Below are positions 52,853 to 61,351 of a DNA stretch of 64,000 nucleotides, in pieces. The DNA is taken from assembly GCA_963708245.1 (NCBI GenBank), contig OY970201.1, positions 4,464,001 through 4,528,000 of the forward strand. Reading direction: 5' to 3'. Position 1 is the first letter of the stretch. Each line of letters opens with the position of its first letter. The notes under the pieces are model-generated. The model had not been told where the DNA came from. It worked only from the letters and a program-made list of their open reading frames with translations, and did not search any database. The position numbers were made by a program, and so were the translations under genes. The DNA is from CAVYXK01 sp963708245. GTDB taxonomy: Bacteria > Pseudomonadota > Alphaproteobacteria > Acetobacterales > Acetobacteraceae.

Positions 52853-53302
52853 TAGCTGCGGCCTGATGTAGCGATTCAGGATGCCTTCATAGTCTCGCTG
52901 CGTGGTGGCCCGCTTCTTCAGCAGGTGCTCAGCCTCGAACCGGTCGGCCAAGTCATTGACGGTCGGCGCTGCCCGCTCAGCGTGCCGCTCGGCCATCGGA
53001 TCGCCGCCCGCATCGACGATGCGGCGGAGCCGGGCAGCCTCGGGCCACACCTTCTCGGCAGGCCACGCCTCAATATCGCCGATGGTGTACCGGCGCTCGA
53101 TGCCGCCGGCCCGATAGCCGAGGGTCCAGGCGCGGGCACCCGCTGCTGTGACGCGGGGCGCCAAGCCGGTTAGCCACGGACCAGTCAGGCCGAGTGTCCG
53201 CAACTCCGGCTCCTTGAAGACCTTGTTGCCCTTCGGTGGCGCGGGCAGTGCCCGCACCAGCCGGTCAATCGCCTTGAAATCGGGGGCATTCCGCTTCGCC
53301 AT
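52853..53302 (-). pseudogene. int: tyrosine integrase, N-terminal part
   Basis: ATG at 53302 opens MAKRNAPDFKAIDRLVRALP, the DUF4102-type arm-binding domain (ELRTLGLTGPWLTGLAPRVT, GARAWTLGYRAGGIERRYTI), and a core-binding start (NDLADRFEAEHLLKKRATTQ, then YEGILNRYIRPQ). It then meets the IS630 end. It lies 156 bp from a tRNA-Thr 3' fragment, as expected for a tRNA-targeting integrase. Confidence 0.85.
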
Positions 53303-53457
53303 CGCACCGTCCCTCGTGTTCGCGCTGTGTCCGCACGAAGACTGCATCAGGCTTCAACGGATTGGAACATATTTCAGTGGGCTTCGCTCACATTCCTTGA
53401 TTTTCTGCGGTTTGGAGGGGCGGCGTCTGCGGACACAAGGTTGCGGGCATGGCGGGA

Positions 53458-53507
53458 ACTGATTCGTAATCAGTAGGCCATCGGTTCAAATCCGAGCGTC
53501 GGCACCA
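53458..53507 (+). other. 3' fragment of a tRNA-Thr(CGU) gene, likely attachment site of the element
   Basis: The sequence has an anticodon arm ACTGA-TTCGTAA-TCAGT (anticodon CGT), a T arm around GGTTCAAATCC and an acceptor end GTCGGCACCA. The matching 5' acceptor strand and D arm are missing upstream. Integrases often leave such a 3' tRNA piece at one end of the inserted element. An intact tRNA-Thr should then lie at the other end, but none was found near 45-46.5 kb. Confidence 0.6.
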
Positions 53508-53897
53508 GATAAACCCCTGAAATCAGATGAATTTTTCCCGATCGCCGACCCGCCGGCTATTTGGGCCCGGTCCCGAATAACCCTTTCGCCCGGCCGCCCT
53601 CCCGCTACCGGCGCGCCGGCCCGGCCGGGGGAGCGGCCGGTTCTTGCGGGGGCGGCCCGAATCGGTTGGACCTCTCCCCGCTGGGAGGGGCAGCAGGCGC
53701 GCTCCACTGACTTTTGGCACGCTGTTCAACTTCAGCAATTGCCGCGAGCAGTTCTCCGCGATGGTCGGGACCGTGTTCGAGGGCGTCTGCCATCCTGGAA
53801 TCTTACCAGCACTGGGCGGTGGGGCGGGAAATCCCAGAGACTCCCGCCCACCTAGTTGCTACCGTGAGAGTTGGACACACCGATCACGGAGCTAACA
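53508..53897. other. 390-bp gap right of the tRNA fragment
   Basis: A 62-residue minus-strand frame (53605-53793; MADALEHGPDHRGELLAAIA) looks mildly protein-like, but has no recognised family. Nothing else was identified. Confidence 0.3.
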
Positions 53898-54460
53898 GTG
53901 ATCACCTTACGATTTCTTGGGCGTGTACTGCCATTGGGAATCAACGTCTCGGCAGAAGTGCCCAGAGTTGAAATGGAAGTGGGAGCACGAAGGCATAGAG
54001 TTTGTCTTCAGGCTTAAGATTGTTGAGTCGGCGGTGACGATTGAGTGCGATCTAGAGCACTACAAACCGGAGTATCTATCAGAGCTCTACAAGCGCGCAA
54101 CGGACTTGGCAAAAGCTGTGGCCAATATGGCAGCATTTGCCACCGGCTACGGTATCGTTGTGATGATAAAGGTTATGGTTGGACCGAATGGCGCGCAGAC
54201 GGCGCTTCACAGGCAGGAGCAGATACCGCCCGAGTTGAGGACTGCGATCAGCCTAAATCCGACCCGCCAACAGGAATTTCCCCGGTCTCTCAGCGTTATC
54301 GTAACCGAGCCATCTATATTCATCGCTTTGGATGACATGATCCGTGCCGTCACGTCGTATCATACTTGTGCAGCAGATTGCCGGCGCGTCGTGGATCGCA
54401 TTCGTCGGATTATCGCACCGACACTGGATGGAAGTGCGGCATGGCAGGCCGTTACGGGTG
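53898..54460 (+). pseudogene. conserved hypothetical protein, frameshifted and 3'-truncated
   Basis: From GTG 53898 (cggag upstream) one frame reads VITLRFLGRVLPLGINVSAE and VPRVE. After an extra base near 53970 the next frame continues WKWEHEGIEFVFRLKIVESA, then ELYKRATDLAKAVANMAAFA and DDMIRAVTSYHTCAADCRRV. This is a family I know as conserved but uncharacterised. The 3' end is lost where IS6 transposase sequence begins near 54460. Both lesions indicate a dead gene. Confidence 0.5.
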
Positions 54461-54790
54461 TGATCCCCGACCGGGTCACGACGGACGGCCACGACGCCTA
54501 TCCCCAGGCGATCCGGATGGAGCTCGGCAGCCGCGTGCGGCATCGGACAAACTGCTTCGCCTCGAGCAGGATCATCGTGGCGTCAAGGGCCGATGTCGAC
54601 CGATGCTCGGCTTCAAGAGCGTCCCATCAGCAAGACGATACTGCCGCGGTCACGACGAACTCCGGAACTTCCTCCGCTCTCGATCTCGCATGTGCCAACA
54701 CGTTCCCGCCTGCACGGCGCTTTCACTATATGCGCCGGACAGCCATCGCGCTCGGTATTCTGGAAGCTGCTTGAACGGGAGGTTCCGCAG
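54461..54790 (+). pseudogene. IS6-family transposase remnant
   Basis: The first frame reads PDRVTTDGHDAYPQAIRMEL then GSRVRHRTN, and a second frame continues LRLEQDHRGVKGRCRPMLGF then RYCRGHDELRNFLRSRSRM. This is the second half of the DDE domain and the C-terminus of IS6/IS26-type transposases. The N-terminal half and both ends are missing. Another piece of the same family is at 59772-59876. Confidence 0.75.
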
Positions 54791-54931
54791 CCTAAGAATG
54801 TCGCGCCAAGCAGGCTCGAAAGCTGACAGAGCCGTTTCGATCAGCCGCGAGCAGATTCGAGTTCATTGTCCTCGACGGTGGCCCGGCTTAATCTGTCTGG
54901 AGGCAGCGGCAGCCACCGGAGCGTATGAGCG

Positions 54932-55630
54932 TTGGTCAGCACCTTCATCCCGGCCCGGCCCTTCGACTTCCCTTACGATAGCCAGCTCGACCCCGCCGCG
55001 GCGGCCCTGATGGTCATCGACCTTCAACTTGATTTTTTGTCGCCTGACGGCTACTTCGCGCGCAAGGGTTACGACCCCTCCCCGCTTCGCGCCATTCTGC
55101 CCAACGTGAACCGCCTGATCGGGGCCGCACGGTCTGCCGGCGTCCTGATCGTACACACCCGCCAGGGATACCGAGCCGACCTCGCCGACATGACGCTCTA
55201 CGAGCAGTGGCGGCGCAAGCGTGCGGGGCTCGACGGCACCCGTATCCTGCTGCGCTCGTCGCCAGGCTACGGCATCGTGCCCGAGATCGTGGTCGCGGAT
55301 ACCGACGTCATCGTCGACAAGACTGCGAACGGTGCCTTTACTTACACGGACCTCGAGCACATCTTGCGGGCCAAGGGCATCTTGCACCTAATCTTCACGG
55401 GCTGCACAACGGACGTCTGCGTACACACGACGCTCCGCGAGGCGAACGACCGAAACTTCCAATGCTGCCTCGTCGAGGACGCCTGCGCGAGCGGGGACGC
55501 CTACGCCCACGCGGCAGCTGTGCACATGGTGACGGTAGAGGACGGCATCTTCGGCGTCGTCGCGAAGACCGACGACGTTGTCGCCGCGCTAGACTGCCTC
55601 CGCCCCGCAGCACCCCTCATCCTTCGGTGA
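54932..55630 (+). CDS. isochorismatase-family cysteine hydrolase (biuret/ureidoacrylate hydrolase-like)
   Basis: The 232-residue enzyme has the catalytic triad of the family: Asp30 (VIDLQLDF), Lys130 (VDKTANGAF) and Cys163 (GCTTDVCVHTT). The surrounding sequence (LIVHTRQGYRADLADMTLYE and RILLRSSPGYGIVPEI) is typical of the subgroup that hydrolyses biuret, ureidoacrylate or related carbamoyl amides. A TTG at 54932 is the only in-frame start after a stop 6 bases earlier. The upstream promoter region is IS6 debris, so expression may be altered. It is a plausible nitrogen-scavenging enzyme. Confidence 0.82.
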   Translation: MVSTFIPARPFDFPYDSQLDPAAAALMVIDLQLDFLSPDGYFARKGYDPSPLRAILPNVNRLIGAARSAGVLIVHTRQGYRADLADMTLYEQWRRKRAGLDGTRILLRSSPGYGIVPEIVVADTDVIVDKTANGAFTYTDLEHILRAKGILHLIFTGCTTDVCVHTTLREANDRNFQCCLVEDACASGDAYAHAAAVHMVTVEDGIFGVVAKTDDVVAALDCLRPAAPLILR

Positions 55631-55785
55631 TCTGGATAGGGGCCCTCTGCGACATTCAGGCTGGAGCGGGCGGAGGTGTCGGTGCAAAAATCAACGATAC
55701 TGTTGAAAAACTCTCGCGCCGATCAGCAGAGACAGATTGATCCGTGGCGTAAACGCCTGGTTCTGGCAGCTCATCAAGAATCTAC

Positions 55786-55817
55786 TAACACGCGATAACC
55801 ACCCTTCTAGCGTGTTA
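55786..55817 (+). terminator. possible terminator hairpin after the isochorismatase-like gene
   Basis: TAACACGC and GCGTGTTA form an 8-bp stem with a 16-base loop, followed by an A/T-rich TTAGAAG. It lies about 155 bp past the stop. It could instead be an insertion sequence end. Confidence 0.3.
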
Positions 55818-55822
55818 TTAGA

Positions 55823-55885
55823 AGCAATGGATGGTCGAACGCACCCTGGCCTCGCTCAAGCGATGTCGCCGATTGGCCCAGCCGG
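55823..55885 (+). pseudogene. IS5-family transposase C-terminal scrap
   Basis: KQWMVERTLASLKRCRRLAQ matches the conserved RWxVERTFAWLxRxRRLAxD block near the end of IS5-type transposases. Nothing else of the element is recognisable. Confidence 0.5.
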
Positions 55886-55940
55886 AACCGGCGTGGTAAG
55901 TCTGACTGCCGGGCATTGTGCTCAGGGTTGCCGAACGGCC

Positions 55941-56882
55941 CTACCGCACCGCCGGCGCTACCATCACCCCCGATGGCCACGGCGCATTCGGTCCCAGCGC
56001 CCCAAAATCCCGCCGCACGATCTCCGCATACGATCCGACCTGTGCCAGCACCATCTCCCGCCAATCCGCCTGCAGCCCCAGTGCCCGCGCATTCACCGGA
56101 AACGCCGCCGCCTCCCAGCGGTCATCCGCCGAACCGGCCCGCATCAACGCGCCGATTACCCAATACACCAGTGCACCCCACGAACCGTCCGCAATCGGCG
56201 TCGCCGCGATCACCGGAGCCAGCTCGAGAGGCGGCAGCAGCCGGCTCTGGAGCCGGTTCACCCCCGGATCCCGCCGCATAGCCGCCAGATACGTCGTTTC
56301 ACCCACAACCGCCTGGCAGCGCTGGACGTCGTAGGCATCCAGCATCTCGGAATCCTCCTGGAACGCGATGCGCCCGATATCCAGATGCAACGCCGCCACG
56401 GCACGCTCCAGCACGCGCTGCGCCGCAGAGGCAATCATCAGGCACACCGTCCTGCTGTTCAGATCGGCTATGCTGTGCACCGGCGACGTCTCCGGCACCA
56501 TGATTCCAATTCCGTCGATCACCGCCACAGGTCCGGGCAGGATCGCGGCCGTCAACGCATGATCCGCGATATCGTTGCCGGACAGGAACGCAAGCTCGTC
56601 CGTGCCCTGGCGCACGGCATCGAAATCCCGCTCCGAGTTATAAATCCGGAATTGGATGCGCGCCACCGGCCCCAGCACCGCGATCGCCACCGCGCGGCAC
56701 AGATCAACCGCCACCCCGCGCGCCGTCGCCTCCTCGGCCTCAGCCACGCCGGGGCGCGCCGCAGCGCCGCAGCGCAGCACGCCCTCGGCTCGGACACGGT
56801 GCAGCACACCCGCGGCGTCCGCGCTCGGGGCGACCAGCGCTGTCAGACCGAGCGCGGCCGCCATCAGGGCGGAGCGGATCAC
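55941..56882 (-). CDS. periplasmic substrate-binding protein of amino-acid ABC type
   Basis: The 313-residue protein has a signal peptide (MAAALGLTALVAPSADAAG) and the type II fold of family 3 binding proteins: LHRVRAEGVLRCGAAARPGV, then GVAVDLCRAVAIAVLG and DELAFLSGNDIADHALTAAI, and a C-terminal ALGLQADWREMVLAQVGSYA. Its GTG start overlaps the stop of the phosphoesterase gene as GTGA (56879-56882), so it is made with that enzyme. No permease follows. Coupling with a secreted phosphoesterase is unusual and suggests binding of a product or a sensory role. Confidence 0.78.
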   Translation of the reverse strand: MIRSALMAAALGLTALVAPSADAAGVLHRVRAEGVLRCGAAARPGVAEAEEATARGVAVDLCRAVAIAVLGPVARIQFRIYNSERDFDAVRQGTDELAFLSGNDIADHALTAAILPGPVAVIDGIGIMVPETSPVHSIADLNSRTVCLMIASAAQRVLERAVAALHLDIGRIAFQEDSEMLDAYDVQRCQAVVGETTYLAAMRRDPGVNRLQSRLLPPLELAPVIAATPIADGSWGALVYWVIGALMRAGSADDRWEAAAFPVNARALGLQADWREMVLAQVGSYAEIVRRDFGALGPNAPWPSGVMVAPAVR

Positions 56883-58909
56883 TGGTTATAGGCGGGCAGA
56901 GTCGCCGGCAGCGTGTTGAACCCCGCCGGTATCGGGTTCGGGATGTTCATCTGCACATCCGTCGGCGTGATGCCGATCGCCTGGCATCCATGCCCGCCGA
57001 AATGCGGCAGCGCCTGGACGATCGGCTCGGGGATCATCGCGTACGAGCCGGGCAGGGGCGGGATCTGTCCCGTCAACCGGCCTGGCTCGAAGCCCGAGAG
57101 CAGGTCGTCCGTGATTGGTGAGTTCAGATCGCGCGGACCCAGATAGCGCTGCACGAAACCATTGGGACCGTTGAAGCGGGGATCCTCGCCCGCCAGCAGC
57201 ACCGCCTTCTCCTCGGGCAGCGACGCCAGCGGCGGCAGATCGAAAATCGCCTCGATCGTCTCGATTACCGCGTTGTGGTCGCCCTCGGCGTGCGACACCG
57301 CGTGCGCGCGCGCAAAGGGCGAGATCATCAGCATCGGAATCCGCACCCCGCGCGCCAGAGGCAGCCCGTCCGGCCCATAGGACAGGATCCGCGGCGGCAC
57401 GTGATCGTAGAACCCGTCCGACTCGTCATAGGTGATCAGGATCAGGCTCTGGTCCCAGATCTCCGGGCGAGGCGCGACCGCGTTGATCACCCGCGCCGCC
57501 ATCGATTCACTGATCTGCCGGTCGCTGTAAGCCGGATGGTCGTCGTCACCCGTCTTGGTGTTCTCGATCGTCCGGATGTCCGACGGGGTCAGACCGTTGG
57601 CATTGGGATAGCGCGGGTTCTGAATCGGCGGCGTCTGGCCGAAAATATCGTCGAAGCCGCCGCGAATATAGAAGACGCCGCCGCCAACCGGCAGGTTACC
57701 ATTGGCGATGTCCGCGAAGAAGTCCCCTTCACCCCGCAGATTGCGCTGCTCCTCCGGGTTGTTGGCGATGTAACCGAAATACTGGGCCCCATTGTGATGG
57801 CTCACATAGTTCTGGTGCGTGGCGTTGGACTCCGGATCGGTCGGCTCGTGGTCGTAACCGTCTTCATACCAGCGCCACGCCACCGGCTGGCCATGGCGGT
57901 CGGCGATGAAGGGAATGTCGCCGGTGATGTCCGCCAGATCGCTCGCCGGCGCCAGGTCCCGCGACATCACGTCCTTCACCGCGCCGCCCGCGAGCGTCAG
58001 CGGCACCGTCGCGAAGGTCAGGTTGGACGCGATGTTGCCGTCCGCATAGCTCTCCAGCGTGGACCCGCGCGGTTCGCGATGGGTGAAGGCCGGATCGAAT
58101 TGCGATCCCCAGAACGGCTGGGGATCGTTCATGGTCGGCGGCCCCTGAGTCCTGGCCGACACGCCGTTGGCCGACACCGCCTGCCCTTGCGGCCCGTGCT
58201 TCACCCACTGCGTTTCGCCCGACTGGCCGGCGATCATGGCGATCGCGTTGGGCAAGGACGGCGTGTCCTCGGTCGCAAAGATGTTGTCGAAAATCGTAAA
58301 CCGGTTGGCGTAGTTCCAGAAGAACGGAATCGTGTCGCAGTCGATGTGGCTCATCACCAGCCGCGCGAACTGCGTTCCCATCGCCGCGTTGTTCGCCCTG
58401 CCCTTGGACGCGAAGCGCGTGTATTCATCCATCGCGAACCCGTCCATCTGGGCCACGCCATTCTTCACGTCGATCTTCTTCGCCAGCCCCGCATGGCTGT
58501 GGTCCACGCTGTCGGTGAAGGTGGAGTTCTGCTCCGGCCCGATGCGGAACGGCTGCACCGACACCGTCTGGCCGTTCAGGTCCGTATAGGTCTGGGTAAA
58601 CCCGGGCGTATGCGCCGCATCCCGCGGGCCGGACGGGTCGGCATAGAGCCCATTCACGCCGGGGAAGGTGCCGAACTCGTTGTCGAAGGAATGGTTCTCG
58701 TTGAAGATCACGAACACATAGCGGATGCGGTTGCGCACCGCCTGGATCAGTTGCTCGCGCGACATCTGCGGCGCAGTAACCGGCGCCACCGCATACGGCG
58801 CCACCGCCGGACCGGGTAAAGGCTGCGGCGTCACGATTGGAAGCTGCTGGGCCAGCGCCGGTGAGGACAACGCGGCAAGCATGGTGGTCAACCGCAGGAC
58901 TCGCTTCAT
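56879..58909 (-). CDS. exported phosphoesterase (phospholipase C/acid phosphatase family, PF04185-type)
   Basis: The 676-residue protein starts MKRVLRLTTMLAALSSPALA, a Sec signal peptide. It has the family motif FNENHSFDNEFGTFPGV, a metal-site region VMSHIDCDTIPFFWNYANRF, IFDNIFATEDTPSLPN, and the C-terminal ILITYDESDGFYDHVPP with HNAVIETIEAIFDLPPLAS. Enzymes of this family release phosphate from phospholipids or phosphomonoesters in the periplasm or outside. ATG at 58909 has gagagg upstream. The frame to 59059 precedes the signal peptide and is rejected. It is co-translated with the downstream binding protein. The 514-residue frame on the other strand is only its shadow. Confidence 0.88.
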   Translation of the reverse strand: MKRVLRLTTMLAALSSPALAQQLPIVTPQPLPGPAVAPYAVAPVTAPQMSREQLIQAVRNRIRYVFVIFNENHSFDNEFGTFPGVNGLYADPSGPRDAAHTPGFTQTYTDLNGQTVSVQPFRIGPEQNSTFTDSVDHSHAGLAKKIDVKNGVAQMDGFAMDEYTRFASKGRANNAAMGTQFARLVMSHIDCDTIPFFWNYANRFTIFDNIFATEDTPSLPNAIAMIAGQSGETQWVKHGPQGQAVSANGVSARTQGPPTMNDPQPFWGSQFDPAFTHREPRGSTLESYADGNIASNLTFATVPLTLAGGAVKDVMSRDLAPASDLADITGDIPFIADRHGQPVAWRWYEDGYDHEPTDPESNATHQNYVSHHNGAQYFGYIANNPEEQRNLRGEGDFFADIANGNLPVGGGVFYIRGGFDDIFGQTPPIQNPRYPNANGLTPSDIRTIENTKTGDDDHPAYSDRQISESMAARVINAVAPRPEIWDQSLILITYDESDGFYDHVPPRILSYGPDGLPLARGVRIPMLMISPFARAHAVSHAEGDHNAVIETIEAIFDLPPLASLPEEKAVLLAGEDPRFNGPNGFVQRYLGPRDLNSPITDDLLSGFEPGRLTGQIPPLPGSYAMIPEPIVQALPHFGGHGCQAIGITPTDVQMNIPNPIPAGFNTLPATLPAYNQ

Positions 58910-59558
58910 GCAAACCTCTCCGTCTCGACCGATCTTTCCCATTGGGCGACGTTCTCGCCCACTCTCCGGTAGGGGATACCAGCGGTGATGCCCGCTTGGA
59001 CATCCAGAGTCAGGTGAAAAATTCATGTCAGGCGCCGTCTCTGGCTCGTTTTGGCGCACCTACGGGGACTTGTAGCGACGCACAATGATGAGCAGCCCGA
59101 CGCGAGATCAAGCGGCGTTTTCGACGCACGTTCTTTGAGAACATCAGCGACCATGGACTCCACCGTGCCGATGAAAACCATGAGGGAGCCTCCTTCGTGA
59201 GCGATCAGCCCAATACACCAGGTCCGGAACATTTGGATCGCTTGGAGATCCAAGGGTCATGGGTCCCCTTTCTGTTCAAGTGCCTACGCCTAGCCCGGGG
59301 GGCGAGCCCGTTTTTGGGGATTTAGCTCTCACCGCGGGGCATTAGCTTTTGCTGCGGCGGCATCAGCGGCCTACGCTGAATTAGGCTCTGGTCTATGGAT
59401 AGCGCAAGTGACATCGTGACCGAAGAAAGCCAGCGGCCGTCGGCATTTTTGGCTGAGTCGGGTGCAGGTGTTCCATAGGTATGTTGTTGTGTCTTAGCAA
59501 TGCAGGAACTGACCTAACCAGTGATATGGTCGGTGGTTTCTATTGATCCCGTTCTATT
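58910..59558. other. 649-bp gap upstream of the phosphoesterase
   Basis: It should hold the phosphoesterase promoter. A 76-residue minus-strand frame (59023-59253; MDLQAIQMFRTWCIGLIAHE) is open but unrecognised. No RNA or repeat was seen. Confidence 0.35.
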
Positions 59559-59756
59559 ATGGTGAGTATGATATTTTTACGTATTCCGATATCGAACCGC
59601 CGTGGGGATGCGATTCGCGCATGGCCTCGCGGCGCGTTGCACGATCTGTTGCGAACGGAAAGCCCGGTGTTGGCGGCTGGGTTCAACGTGGCCGAGCTCG
59701 ACCGGGTGTTCGCGGAAATGGACGCGTTGCGGGCGAGAATGCTGCGGCGAGGATGA
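59559..59756 (+). CDS. possible small hypothetical protein (65 residues)
   Basis: The frame MVSMIFLRIPISNRRGDAIR continues LHDLLRTESPVLAAGFNVAE and FAEMDALRARMLRRG. The helical C-terminal half looks protein-like, but no family is recognised. It sits next to IS6 debris and may itself be a remnant. No clear ribosome site is seen. Confidence 0.25.
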   Translation: MVSMIFLRIPISNRRGDAIRAWPRGALHDLLRTESPVLAAGFNVAELDRVFAEMDALRARMLRRG

Positions 59757-59771
59757 ACCGAAGTCCCACCG

Positions 59772-59876
59772 CTGCCGGACCGGGTGACAACCGACGGGCA
59801 TAACTCGTACCCGCGCGCAATCCGCTCGACGCTGGGCCGCAACGTCCGCCACAGAACGAGCGTCTACCTGAACACT
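59772..59876 (+). pseudogene. IS6-family transposase fragment (second piece)
   Basis: LPDRVTTDGHNSYPRAIRST then LGRNVRHRTSVYLNT matches the middle of the DDE domain of IS6-type transposases, the same region as at 54465. Only about 35 codons remain, and the next frame is unrelated. Confidence 0.65.
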
Positions 59877-59890
59877 GCGGGCCCCGAGGG

Positions 59891-61138
59891 TCACGTGTTC
59901 TGCGCCAAAGCGACACCGACATACTTGTATTGATGAAGTATGTCACCCGGCGGGAAATTCGGATCATGCCTTACCTGAAAAACGCTGACCACCCGTTGGT
60001 TCAAGTCGCCATTGGCATCGAAGGAGATCTCACCTTGCAGTGTGTTGAGCTTGGTGGTTTGAATAGCGTCCCGGACAGTGATGCGTGTAACCGGCTGACC
60101 CGACGCACCAACGCGCTTGATGGCATCGGCAATGACCATGACTGCATCATAGCAGGTAATCGAATAGTCCATCGGATAATTGCCTGTCCGTTTGACGAAT
60201 CGCTGCACCCAAGGCTGCGCCGTCGCCGCCTCCAAAGCGTGCGGAGCCGGCACCGTCGCATACCATCCATCGACTGCAGGGAAACCGGCCCCCTCCAACA
60301 TTGATGGCCCAAAGATACCGTCGCCGCCAGCCTTGATAACGTTCGGCAATGCCTCGTACGATTGTTTGGCGACCTTGACGCCTGCCTGCGAGTCACCGCC
60401 ATAGTACAGCCCTTGCGGCGCAAGGCTCTTTATCTTAGTGATCACCGCCGAATAGTCAGCCGCTTTTGGGTCGAGCCGATCATGCCCGAGAACCGCCATG
60501 CCTCGCTTGCGCGCCTGATCCTCGAACGCCGCGCTGACGCCCACGCCGAAAGCGCCGCTGTCGTCGAGGCCGTACACACTTTTCACCTTCAGCGTATCAG
60601 CGAAGAAATTTGCCATGTTTGGGCCTTGATAGGCATCCGTGGTCACCATACGAAAGTAGATCGGTAGACCCTTCGGTCGATACTGCTGGGCAAACTTCGG
60701 ATCAGTGATATCCGGGTTGGTCGAACTCGGCGTGATCGTCGCCAGATTCCCGAGGCTAAATATCGCCGACATCGCCTTGCCGGGCGTACTGCTCTGGGGG
60801 CCAACCGCCGCCACCACGGTGGGATCGGCGACCATTTTGCGCGCATTTATGGCGGCTTGTGCAGGATCGTATTGGCCGGCAGTGGCTGTCCCGTCATCCA
60901 GTACCATGACGCGCAGGTGATAGCCACCCGGTCCGCCATCAGCGTTGACATCATCGATAGCCATTAACGCGCCGTCCTTCGCGCGCGCTGAACTGTCAGC
61001 ATCTGACCCTGTAAGAGAAAAGTCCATCCCGACCGTTACGAATCTTTCGTCTCCTCTGGCCAACTTCCCGGCTTCGAGTCCGACCAAAACGGAGGATGCG
61101 AGAGCTCCGAAGGTGGCACGACGAGTTAGAAGATACAT
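59891..61138 (-). CDS. Liv-type ABC transporter substrate-binding protein (third copy)
   Basis: The 415-residue protein has a twin-arginine-like signal (LLTRRATFGALASSVLVGLE) and the type I binding fold: VGMDFSLTGSDADSSARAKD, VVAAVGPQSSTPGKAMSAIF, TITPSSTNPDITDPKFAQQY and YDAVMVIADAIKRVG. It is divergent from a gamma-glutamyltransferase gene across 213 bp, which suggests binding of an amino acid or gamma-glutamyl compound. No permease genes are adjacent in this window. Confidence 0.88.
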   Translation of the reverse strand: MYLLTRRATFGALASSVLVGLEAGKLARGDERFVTVGMDFSLTGSDADSSARAKDGALMAIDDVNADGGPGGYHLRVMVLDDGTATAGQYDPAQAAINARKMVADPTVVAAVGPQSSTPGKAMSAIFSLGNLATITPSSTNPDITDPKFAQQYRPKGLPIYFRMVTTDAYQGPNMANFFADTLKVKSVYGLDDSGAFGVGVSAAFEDQARKRGMAVLGHDRLDPKAADYSAVITKIKSLAPQGLYYGGDSQAGVKVAKQSYEALPNVIKAGGDGIFGPSMLEGAGFPAVDGWYATVPAPHALEAATAQPWVQRFVKRTGNYPMDYSITCYDAVMVIADAIKRVGASGQPVTRITVRDAIQTTKLNTLQGEISFDANGDLNQRVVSVFQVRHDPNFPPGDILHQYKYVGVALAQNT

Positions 61139-61351
61139 CGTTCAATCCTCCCCTTAGTGGGTCCTACAGGGCCGGCATTTTGGCGGTATAGTAGCGCAAG
61201 GCTTCGAAAACTGTCAAGATGGTTCGATATTCTAAATCCGTCACCTCTAACGACAGCTCGTTGCCTAATGATCGGCATCCTGCCATACTTGCGCCCAACC
61301 AGCACCTGCGCCAGCTCTGGCAACTGTTACGCTTCGTAGTGAGGACGTCCT

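Noticed and set aside
45306..52854. Composite transposon formed by the two IS630 copies
   Set aside because: Each copy has its own TA flanks that rejoin cleanly (integrase in frame across copy 2), so they are independent insertions and not the ends of a single transposed unit.
57275..58819. 514-residue plus-strand open frame
   Set aside because: It is the mirror of the phosphoesterase gene, rich in Arg/His and without motifs. High GC makes such antisense frames common.
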